Assembly: GCF_022179445.1 (NCBI RefSeq)
Contig: NZ_BPQU01000001.1
Coordinates: 444,984-508,983 of the forward strand
Direction of reading: 5' to 3'
Length of the DNA stretch: 64,000 bases
Source of the DNA: Methylobacterium mesophilicum
GTDB lineage: Bacteria; Pseudomonadota; Alphaproteobacteria; Rhizobiales; Beijerinckiaceae
This document shows positions 17,367 through 25,217 of this stretch, in pieces. Position numbers and translations under genes: made by a program. The notes under the pieces were generated by a model that worked only from the letters and a program-made list of their open reading frames with translations, was not told where the DNA came from and ran no database searches. Position 1 is the stretch's first letter; each line of letters begins with the position of its first letter.

Positions 17367-18128
17367 ATGGTCGAACCCAGCCTGCACCGGGGTCACGGGC
17401 GGAGCGCACGCCCCGGCACGACCCGCATCCTCCTCGTCGAGGACGATGCGGGCATGCAGCGCATCGTCTCGGACCACTTCGCCGACCACGACGTCGACGT
17501 CACGCCGGCGACGGACCGAGCGGAGGCGGAGAAGCGGCTCGCGGAGGGCACGTTCGATCTTGTCGTGCTCGACCTGCGACTGGGATCGGAGAACGGGCTG
17601 GATCTCTTGCGCGACCTGCGCGTCAGGAGCGACCTGCCGGTGATCATCACCACCGGCCACCGCCGGGACGAGATCGACCGGGTGATCGGTCTCGAACTCG
17701 GCGCGGACGATTACCTCGTCAAACCCTACGGTTTGCGTGAGCTGCTCGCTCGGGTGCGGGTGATCCTGCGGCGAGCCGAGGTCGCGCCCGTCCCAGCACG
17801 GGCGCAGGATTCTCACCGGAGCCGCTTCGACGATTGGGTGCTCGACCGGCGTCGCCGGCGGCTCACCAACCCCGCGGGCGCGGATGTCGCCCTCAGCAAG
17901 GGCGAATACGCGCTGCTGGTGGCCTTCCTGGACGCCCCCCAACGTCCGTTGAGCCGCGAGCAACTCCTGCAGGCCACCCGCGTCCACGAAGACGTGTTCG
18001 ACCGCAGCATCGACGTCCAAATCCTGCGGCTGCGCCGGAAGCTGGAGGCGGATCCCACCGCGCCGCGCTTGATCGTCACCGAGCGTGGCGTCGGCTACGT
18101 CTTCGCCGCGCCCGTCGAGAACCTGTAG
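17367..18128 (+). CDS. OmpR/VirG-type response regulator
   Basis: 253 residues. The ATG at 17367 has CGGAG upstream; the frame is open earlier, but family similarity begins at about residue 19. The receiver domain (about 19-138) has the acidic pair in VEDD, phospho-acceptor Asp69 in VVLDL, Thr95 and Lys119 in LVKPYG. The C-terminus is a winged helix of the OmpR class (LSKGEYALLVAFL, then DVQILRLRRKLE, then GVGYVFA). It starts a three-gene unit with a di-heme peroxidase and a VirA-like kinase that should phosphorylate it. Confidence 0.92.
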   Translation: MVEPSLHRGHGRSARPGTTRILLVEDDAGMQRIVSDHFADHDVDVTPATDRAEAEKRLAEGTFDLVVLDLRLGSENGLDLLRDLRVRSDLPVIITTGHRRDEIDRVIGLELGADDYLVKPYGLRELLARVRVILRRAEVAPVPARAQDSHRSRFDDWVLDRRRRRLTNPAGADVALSKGEYALLVAFLDAPQRPLSREQLLQATRVHEDVFDRSIDVQILRLRRKLEADPTAPRLIVTERGVGYVFAAPVENL

Positions 18129-18130
18129 CC

Positions 18131-19132
18131 GTGGCCCCGCCGCGCTCGGCCCGGTCCCCCGCCGCCGCTCTCGCGGCTGGCCTCGTCGGCAGCGCCCTGG
18201 CGGTCCTGCCGCCATTCGCCCAGGAGCGGCCGGTCGGCGGCCCGATGCCGGCCGAGGCCGTTGAGGCGCTGGGCGTGATCACGCCGGTCCCGAGCAGCCT
18301 CGGCGCGGATCCGGGCCGGATCGCCATCGGCCGGATGCTGTTCGCCGACACCCGGCTATCGCGCGGAGGCGACCGGGCCTGCATCACCTGCCATGACATC
18401 CGCAGCAACGGCGCCAGCGCGGTTCCGCGAAATCTCACCGCCGATGGCACGCCCGCACCGCGCAACACGCCTACAGCCTTCAATGCGGCGTTGAGCTTCC
18501 GCCTCGGCTGGGCGGGCGACATCCCGACCCTGCAGGACCAAGCCGAACTCGCCCTGACCCGGCCGGAATTCCTGGGCGGATCCTGGCCGGATATCCTGGC
18601 GGTGATCCGCGACGATCCGGCGCTCGCCGGTCCGTTTCGCGCCGCCTACGGCCGGGAGGCTGATCGGGAGGCGGTGATCGACGCGATCAACAGCTTCGAG
18701 CGCAGCCTGCTCACCCCCGACAGCCGCTTCGACCGGTGGCTGCGCGGCGATACCCACGCCATCACCGAAGCGGAGCGGGCGGGCTTCGCCCTGTTCCGGG
18801 GAATCGGCTGCGCCGCCTGCCACCAAGGCGTCAATGTCGGCGGCAACCTGTTCGAGAAGGTCGGGATTTTCGTCCCGATCCCCAACAAGGCCGCCGAGGT
18901 GCTGCGGGTACCCAGCCTGCGCAACGTCGCGGTCACGGCCCCCTACTTCGACGATGGCGGCGTCGCCACGCTGCCCGAGGCGGTGCGGCTCATGGCCCGG
19001 GTCCAGCTCGGTCGGGAACTGACGGCCTCGCAGACGGGCGCGATCGTAGCGTTCCTCGGAACCCTGACCGGCTCCTACGCGGGACGACCCCTCATGGCTC
19101 CAGACGCGCCCGGCGCCGCGCCGAAGCCGTGA
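18131..19132 (+). CDS. Di-heme cytochrome c peroxidase (CcpA/MauG family)
   Basis: 333 residues from a GTG at 18131, two bases after the regulator's stop. The N-terminus is a signal peptide (AAALAAGLVGSALAVLPPFA). Two c-type haem sites are visible: CITCH at 84-88 and CAACH at 227-231, with the typical domain sequence between (ALTRPEFLGG, then AINSFERSLLTP). Family members reduce H2O2 in the periplasm or, in the MauG branch, carry out protein oxidation. It sits between a regulator and its probable sensor kinase and overlaps the latter (GTGA), an arrangement noted for VirA/VirG-like loci, so it may take part in signal processing. Confidence 0.9.
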   Translation: MAPPRSARSPAAALAAGLVGSALAVLPPFAQERPVGGPMPAEAVEALGVITPVPSSLGADPGRIAIGRMLFADTRLSRGGDRACITCHDIRSNGASAVPRNLTADGTPAPRNTPTAFNAALSFRLGWAGDIPTLQDQAELALTRPEFLGGSWPDILAVIRDDPALAGPFRAAYGREADREAVIDAINSFERSLLTPDSRFDRWLRGDTHAITEAERAGFALFRGIGCAACHQGVNVGGNLFEKVGIFVPIPNKAAEVLRVPSLRNVAVTAPYFDDGGVATLPEAVRLMARVQLGRELTASQTGAIVAFLGTLTGSYAGRPLMAPDAPGAAPKP

Positions 19133-21627
19133 GGCTGACCGCGCAGGCCGCCATCCTCGGCGCGTTGCTGGCCGCGCTTCTCACGTGGCTGATGATCAAC
19201 GGCAAGGGCGAGATGGACGCCGCCTACGTGCGGACCCAGCGAACGGTCGACGCCATCGCCCTCGCGGAATCCCGGATGCAGCACGACGTGCTCCGGGCCC
19301 GGACCGGGCTCCTGCGCAACTACGATCCGATCGTAGCTCACCTCCGGGACATGCGGGCGGCGCTGACCGGGATGCGCGCCACGAACGGGCTTGACGATGG
19401 TGAAATGCGCGCCCTGGCCGAGGCGATCGCCCGGGAGGCGCAGATGGTCGAGCGCTTCAAGACCGGCAACGCCCTCGTGCAGAACTCGATCGCCTATTTC
19501 GACTCCCTCAGCGACCGAATGTCGGAGCCGGATATCGATCCCCGTCTCGCCCGCGCGGTCGCCGCGCTGCAGATCCGGGTCTCGGAGCTTGCCCGGGACT
19601 CGAGCCCCGAGCGCCTCGACGCCATCCGTGCCCGGCTCGACGCCCTGGCCGCGGCCCCCTGGGCGGCGGACAGGGGTGCGGACATCGACGCCATCGTCCT
19701 GCACGGCCGTCAACTCCTGGATCTGCTGCCGCAGGTCGACACCGTCACCCGTTCACTTCCGGCAGCGTCGAGCGAGGCGGCGCGGCAAGCCCTTCTGGAG
19801 GCCCGCCGCACTCTCAAGGACCGGCGGCAGGCGCGCGCGGACGGCTTCCGCCTCGCCCTTTACGCAGCGGCTCTGGCGCTGCTCGCGCTGGTGGTTCGGG
19901 TCGGCTTCCTGATGCGGGCCGGCACCGTGATCCTGCGCCGGACGATCGTTTTCCAAGCCGTCGTGGCGCAGGCCACAAACCTCTTCCTCGCCAGCCAGCC
20001 CGACGAGATCGAAGCGCACATCGTCGATGCCATGGCCATCGTGGGAGAGGGAGCTGGGACGGACCATTGCTACGTCCTCATGCTGGACGGCACGGATGCG
20101 GTGCACCTCTGGAATCGGCCCGGGCATCGGGCCCCATGCGGATGGCCGGATGCGCAACGGGCCCTCATGCCCGATATCACGGCCGCCCCGGAAGACTACA
20201 TCTTCATCGAAACGGCGGCCGGGCATGGCCCTCCGGCCCTGCTTCTGGCCCTCGCGCAGCGTGGGGTCACCACATTCACGTGCGCGCGCATGCGCCGGCA
20301 GGGCAAAATCGTCGGCGTGCTGTGCTTCGAGCGCACGAGCAGCACCCTGCCACCCTGGATGCGGCATTCGCGAGGCCTGCTGCAGGTCGTCGCCGACAGC
20401 TTCGGGGCCGCACTGGAGCGGCAGCACGTCTGGGCGGAGCGCCGCGAGATCGAGACGACCCTTCGGCGCGCGCAACGGCTCGAAGCGATCGGGATCTTCG
20501 CGAGTGGCGTGGCGCACAACATCAACAACGTGCTCAACGTGATGCTCGGCCATGCCGAGATCGCCGCGGACGCCCTGCCGGCCGATCCGCGACGGGCCGG
20601 CACGCAGATCGACCTTCTGGTCCAGGCGGGTGGCCGCGCGCACGAGATCGCGGCGCAGATCCTCGATTACGGGCGACGGGGCGGCGCCACCCAGATCACG
20701 AGCGCGGTCGATGCGATCGTGTCCGAGACGGTGGCGCAGATCCGAACCTCGACCGCCGACCCGACCACGCTCCGCCTGACGGGGGCTGCCGAAGGCGCGA
20801 TCGTCGATGGCGAGCCGGCACAGCTGCAGCAGGTGGTCCACAACCTCATCCGTAATGCCATGCAGGCCTCCGAACCGGGCGCGCCGGTTGACGTACGGCT
20901 CGAGCGCGTCCGGCTACCCGAGCGGCGAACCGTCTCCCATGGTGAGCTGCCATCCGGCGAGTACGCCCGGATCCGCGTGTCCGACACCGGCCGCGGGATG
21001 GATGAGGGCACGCTCGCACGCATCTTCGAGCCCTTCTTCACCACCCGTCCGGCCGGGACCGGGCTCGGGCTCGCCACCGCCTTCGAGTTCGTCCAGGAGC
21101 AGGACGGGGCCTTCGACGTGCGCAGCGCGGTGGGGGAGGGCAGCACGTTCGAGGTGTGGTTGCCCGTGATCCCGCAGGCAGAAACCGCCACCTCGGTCGC
21201 CGGCGCAACCGTCATGGTTGTCGGGGGCGTGCGCGCGGCCGTGCAGGAAGATGAGGAGACCCTTGCGGCACTGGGCTACGAGCCCATCGGCTACACCGAT
21301 ACGGAGGCAGCGCTGGCGGCCCTGCGCGCGGAGCCCGAGCGCTTCGACCTGTTGATCGTCGAAAACAGGCCGTCGGGTCCGTTGGGTCTCGCCTTCGCCC
21401 GCCGGGCCGCCGCGATCGTGAACCGTCCGATCGTCCTCTCGCTCTCGGCCGCAGACACAGTGAGGCCGGAGGTCCTCTCAGCCGTCCCCATCGTGGATGT
21501 CGCACGCCGACCCTGGCGTTCGACTGCACTCGCGCTCACGCTGCGACGACATTTGGGATCCGAGATGCGGAGCGCGCCGTCCCTGCGCGAGGCCGCGAGA
21601 ACCAAGCGGCTTCAGAAGAGCCATTGA
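19129..21627 (+). CDS. VirA-like membrane sensor histidine kinase with degenerate receiver
   Basis: 832 residues from the GTG at 19129, overlapping the peroxidase stop. A first membrane segment (about 5-23) is followed by a helical periplasmic region (30-235), a second membrane segment (about 239-262), then a GAF-like domain (about 280-430). The kinase core has its phospho-accepting His at about 463 in GVAHNINNVLN and ATP-binding boxes (IRVSDTGRGMDEG, then GTGLGLAT). The last ~120 residues fold like a receiver, but the usual phospho-acceptor Asp is replaced: FDLLIVENRPSG has Asn. Family knowledge of VirA suggests sensing of phenolics or similar compounds; the ligand is not shown here. Confidence 0.85.
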   Translation: MRLTAQAAILGALLAALLTWLMINGKGEMDAAYVRTQRTVDAIALAESRMQHDVLRARTGLLRNYDPIVAHLRDMRAALTGMRATNGLDDGEMRALAEAIAREAQMVERFKTGNALVQNSIAYFDSLSDRMSEPDIDPRLARAVAALQIRVSELARDSSPERLDAIRARLDALAAAPWAADRGADIDAIVLHGRQLLDLLPQVDTVTRSLPAASSEAARQALLEARRTLKDRRQARADGFRLALYAAALALLALVVRVGFLMRAGTVILRRTIVFQAVVAQATNLFLASQPDEIEAHIVDAMAIVGEGAGTDHCYVLMLDGTDAVHLWNRPGHRAPCGWPDAQRALMPDITAAPEDYIFIETAAGHGPPALLLALAQRGVTTFTCARMRRQGKIVGVLCFERTSSTLPPWMRHSRGLLQVVADSFGAALERQHVWAERREIETTLRRAQRLEAIGIFASGVAHNINNVLNVMLGHAEIAADALPADPRRAGTQIDLLVQAGGRAHEIAAQILDYGRRGGATQITSAVDAIVSETVAQIRTSTADPTTLRLTGAAEGAIVDGEPAQLQQVVHNLIRNAMQASEPGAPVDVRLERVRLPERRTVSHGELPSGEYARIRVSDTGRGMDEGTLARIFEPFFTTRPAGTGLGLATAFEFVQEQDGAFDVRSAVGEGSTFEVWLPVIPQAETATSVAGATVMVVGGVRAAVQEDEETLAALGYEPIGYTDTEAALAALRAEPERFDLLIVENRPSGPLGLAFARRAAAIVNRPIVLSLSAADTVRPEVLSAVPIVDVARRPWRSTALALTLRRHLGSEMRSAPSLREAARTKRLQKSH

Positions 21628-21869
21628 TCGCAGGCCCGGATGTGCGGTTGCCTCGGCTTGGTGGCACCTCACCATTTCGATCAGCGGCAACCGACCATGC
21701 TCGCAGGCCGACACGCGGATCTCCCGCTTCACGGGCTTCGAGGGCTTATGAAACCGGGAGTGCCACACCTCGGCGCTCGGATATTGCGCACCCGGCGTCT
21801 ACGAGCAGGAGACCCGGCCGAGCCCGTCATCCGAACTCCGGTTCAGCCAAGCCACCGAAACGTCTGCAC

Positions 21870-22310
21870 AAACGCGGCAATCTCAACTTCCGCAGAGTGA
21901 CGGGCATGATCCATACGCGCCAGGTCGGCGAGCACACCGCGTCCGATGGGATGCCAGTCAAGCCGGGCTCGCATCAGTGCGCTCGATGCCGCCTTGTCGA
22001 GGCCGACGAGCGCTCCCAACCATCCGAAATGACCGGCCGTCTCATTCGGCGACACTGTGGCCACCGACACCTTCCGCGATCTCGCGCTCTGAGATGCCGT
22101 CCTCGGAGACCGCGTGATATCGGGCGCCTGCCGTCTGCCTCTCCAATGCAGACCGATACGGGGACGTAACGTCGCGGACAGGGCCTGCCGCCCAGCGCCT
22201 TGTTCCGTGTCCGATATAACCAGCAGACCTTTCGCGCGGGCAAGGTCGACCAGATAGGTGATCAGACCCTGCGTGAATGATGGGGATCTGCTTCCCGGCA
22301 GCAAGCTTCG
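21870..22310 (-). pseudogene. Frameshifted remnant of an NAD-dependent epimerase/SDR
   Basis: Three pieces of the C-terminal half of an extended SDR lie in order on the reverse strand. The first is FTQGLITYLVDLARAKG. The second, at about 22042-22131, is in another frame: AGARYHAVSEDGISEREIAE, ending at a TGA. The third is back in the first frame: GHFGWLGALVGLDKAASSAL, then LDWHPIGRGVLADLARMD. The loss of sequence between the first two pieces and the frame changes show a decayed gene. The Rossmann N-terminus with its NAD motif is missing. Confidence 0.6.
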
Positions 22311-22323
22311 GACGGCCGTCGCA

Positions 22324-24966
22324 TCAGTTGTCTTGAGTCGAGCTGGTTTCCTGGCGGTTGTCGAGCTTGCGCAATGCGGTGGCGATGTCCTGGAGGCTGG
22401 CATCGCCCTTGCGCAGGACGCGGTCGGCCTTCGACAACCGGTCGCGCTCCTCGGCCGTGACATCCCGGGCGCTGAGGACCACCACCGGCACGTCGGCGCA
22501 ACCCGGCAGTCTTCTCAGACGGTCGAGGAACGAGAACCCGTCCATCACCGGCATGGTGAGGTCGAGGAGGATGAGGCGCGGCACGCCGAGCCCGACCTGA
22601 TCCAGCGCCTCACGGCCGTCGCCGGCCTCGCGGACGCTCCAGCCGTTGCGTTCGAGGGCGGTGCGGAGGCGGTGCCGCATATCCGCGTCGTCGTCGACCA
22701 CCAAGACGTCGCCGTCCGCGGCCCGGAACTGGTCCAGGATCGTCCGAAGGCGTGCCCAGTCCACCGGCTTCGGCACGGCTTCTACGGCCCCGAGCGAGGC
22801 GCTGAGCGTCGCGTCGGCGACAAAGCTCACCATGACCACCGGGATGCCAGCAGTCTCGGGGTCCGACTTGAGGGCCGCGAGCACCGACCAACCGTCCATC
22901 TCGGGCATCATCACGTCGAGGAGGATGGCGCGGGGCTTGAGCGACCGGGCGAGATCGAGGCCGGTGCGCCCGTCCCCGGCCGTGCGCACGGAGAAGCGCT
23001 GGCGTTCGAGGAACCGGGTCATGAGTTCGCGCTGGGATGCCTCGTCGTCGATGACGAGCACCAAGTCGTCCGTACGTTCGCCGTTCTCCGGCACCGCATC
23101 AGGCCCGTCATCGACCGTCCGCTCCGGTGCCGCCGCCGGCACGCGCAGGGTGAAGCTCGTTCCCTCGCCTGACGCGCTCGTGACGGTGATGTCGCCGCCG
23201 AGCAATTGGGCGAAGGCGCGGCTGAGCGCCAGCCCGAGGCCGGTCCCGCCGTAGTTGCGCGTAGTGCTCTCGTCGGCCTGCGTGAACCGCTCGAACAGGC
23301 GGCCGACCTGCTCGGGATTCATGCCGATGCCGGTATCCCGCACCGTGAACCGGAGCCAGTCGCCGCGCGGTCCCGGCTCCCGTGCCGCCTCCAGGGTGAT
23401 GATGCCGCCCTCGGTGAACTTGGCGGCGTTCGAGAGCAGGTTGAACAGGCACTGGCGAAGCTTCACTGCGTCCGTTCGGGCCTGGCCCACACCGTCGGCC
23501 ACGTCGAGAACGAGGACGTTTCCCTTCTTCTTCACCAGGGCTTCGACCGTGGCGGCCGCATCCGCGACGAACGCGGCGACGTCGATGTCCTCGGGATAGA
23601 GTTCCATCTTCTCGGCCTCGACCTTCGACAGGTCGAGCACGTCGTTGATCAGCCCAAGGAGGTGCTGGGCGTTCGACTTGATCTTGCCGAGATCCTTCAG
23701 GAGGCTCTCCTGCCCGAGTTCCTCCGCCTCCTCCTCCAGCATCTCGGAATAGCCGATCACGGCCGAGAGCGGCGTGCGAAGTTCATGGCTCATGTTGGCC
23801 AGGAACCGGCTCTTCGCCCGGCTGTGCTCCTCGGCGGCGTCCCGGGCCTCCTCGAGGGCGACCTCGAACGCGTGGCGCTCGGTGATATCCTCGTGGACAC
23901 CCACCCACTCCCGAATCGTGCCGTCTGCATCGCGCACCGGCACCGCGCGCGCCACGTAGCGGCGCCAACCCGCGTCGGCAGTGCGCACGCGATGCTCGAC
24001 CGTGTAGGGGGCCTGGTCACGCAGCGCCTGGGTCCAGGTCGCGACCGTCGCGGCGACGTCCTCGGGATGGATCGCCTCGGCCCACCCCGTGCCCATGTAG
24101 CTCTCCGGCGCCTGCCCGGTGATGGCGGCCCATCCCGCCTGCTCCTCGACGAAGCGCCCCGTGGCGTCGGTGGTCCACATCACGCCGTTCACGGCCCGGA
24201 CCGCGGAGCGGAAGCGCGCCTCGCTGACGTGCAGGCGGCGCTGCACCCCGCGCTGGTCGAGCGACGAGGCGATCATCGCCAGGAACAGGATGAGGAAGGT
24301 GACGCCTGCCACCGCCAAAGCGAGGTCGCGCTGGCCCGCCGACAGGGAGGCCACGTGGGGCGCGTGAGCACCGGCCTCCTGCGCGGTGAAGGTCGCCGCG
24401 GCCATCCCGGTGTAGTGCATCCCGGCGACCGCCAGCCCCATGACGCAGGCGGCGGCGAGCTTCTGCCAGGGCCGGTTGCGGCGGAAGGTGAGCCACAGGG
24501 CGGCGGTTGCGGCCACGACCGCGATGGCGACCGACACCGCCACCACGGCCGGGTCGTAGGCGAGGTTGCCGGGGACCCGCATCGCCGCCATGCCGGTGTA
24601 ATGCATCGCCGCGACGCCAAGGCCCATGAGCGGGCCCGCAACCAGGAGCGAACCCGCGCCGGTTCCCTTGCGTGCGACCCAGGCGAAGGCCCCGGCGGTG
24701 ACGCCCACCGCGATCAGGAGAGACAATAGGGTCAGTCCGAGATCGTAGGCGGCAACCATCCCCATCTCGAAGGCGAGCATGCCGACGAAATGCATCGACC
24801 AGATGCCGCCGCCCATCGCTACCGCGGCGCCGGCGCCCCAGGCCCAGCGGGGTCCAGCGTCGGGGCGCCGGACCCGCGCGCCGAGATCGAGGGCTGCGTA
24901 CGAGGCGAAAACCGCGATAACGATGGAGAGCGCGACGAGGAGAGGATTGTATCCGGTGTGGACCAT
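22324..24966 (-). CDS. MHYT-PAS hybrid histidine kinase with two receivers
   Basis: 880 residues from the ATG at 24964-24966, chosen because the first MHYT helix begins at once and GGAAG precedes it. The N-terminal ~250 residues are a seven-helix MHYT sensor with three motif copies (SMHFVGM, AMHYTGM, GMHYTGM), thought in this family to bind copper and sense a diatomic gas. A PAS domain follows (about 265-370), then HisKA with His394 in MSHELRTP, an ATPase domain (DTGIGMNPEQ, GGTGLGLALS) and two receivers with intact DVMMPEMDG and DLTMPVMDG. The core is very similar to the next upstream kinase on this strand, 251 bp away. Output must go to a separate partner. Confidence 0.92.
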   Translation of the reverse strand: MVHTGYNPLLVALSIVIAVFASYAALDLGARVRRPDAGPRWAWGAGAAVAMGGGIWSMHFVGMLAFEMGMVAAYDLGLTLLSLLIAVGVTAGAFAWVARKGTGAGSLLVAGPLMGLGVAAMHYTGMAAMRVPGNLAYDPAVVAVSVAIAVVAATAALWLTFRRNRPWQKLAAACVMGLAVAGMHYTGMAAATFTAQEAGAHAPHVASLSAGQRDLALAVAGVTFLILFLAMIASSLDQRGVQRRLHVSEARFRSAVRAVNGVMWTTDATGRFVEEQAGWAAITGQAPESYMGTGWAEAIHPEDVAATVATWTQALRDQAPYTVEHRVRTADAGWRRYVARAVPVRDADGTIREWVGVHEDITERHAFEVALEEARDAAEEHSRAKSRFLANMSHELRTPLSAVIGYSEMLEEEAEELGQESLLKDLGKIKSNAQHLLGLINDVLDLSKVEAEKMELYPEDIDVAAFVADAAATVEALVKKKGNVLVLDVADGVGQARTDAVKLRQCLFNLLSNAAKFTEGGIITLEAAREPGPRGDWLRFTVRDTGIGMNPEQVGRLFERFTQADESTTRNYGGTGLGLALSRAFAQLLGGDITVTSASGEGTSFTLRVPAAAPERTVDDGPDAVPENGERTDDLVLVIDDEASQRELMTRFLERQRFSVRTAGDGRTGLDLARSLKPRAILLDVMMPEMDGWSVLAALKSDPETAGIPVVMVSFVADATLSASLGAVEAVPKPVDWARLRTILDQFRAADGDVLVVDDDADMRHRLRTALERNGWSVREAGDGREALDQVGLGVPRLILLDLTMPVMDGFSFLDRLRRLPGCADVPVVVLSARDVTAEERDRLSKADRVLRKGDASLQDIATALRKLDNRQETSSTQDN

Positions 24967-25217
24967 AAGACTTCCGGTGCGTGGGGGTCGGTCGTAACAC
25001 CGAACGGCAGCGGTCTTCGGACGATCTCCGAATCGTGAAGGTTCGCTTCCGGGTAGAGCGCTCGCTGCCAACGTGGAAACCGGTTCGGCGGCGAGCGAGC
25101 CCGTTACATCAAGCCGTTAGAGGCGTTCCCGGCCGCAACGTGATCGGGAACGGCTCGCGCGCCAGAGGCTCGACAGCGCGCGATCGCGTCTGTGGGCCTT
25201 GCCGGCGCCGCCCCGGC

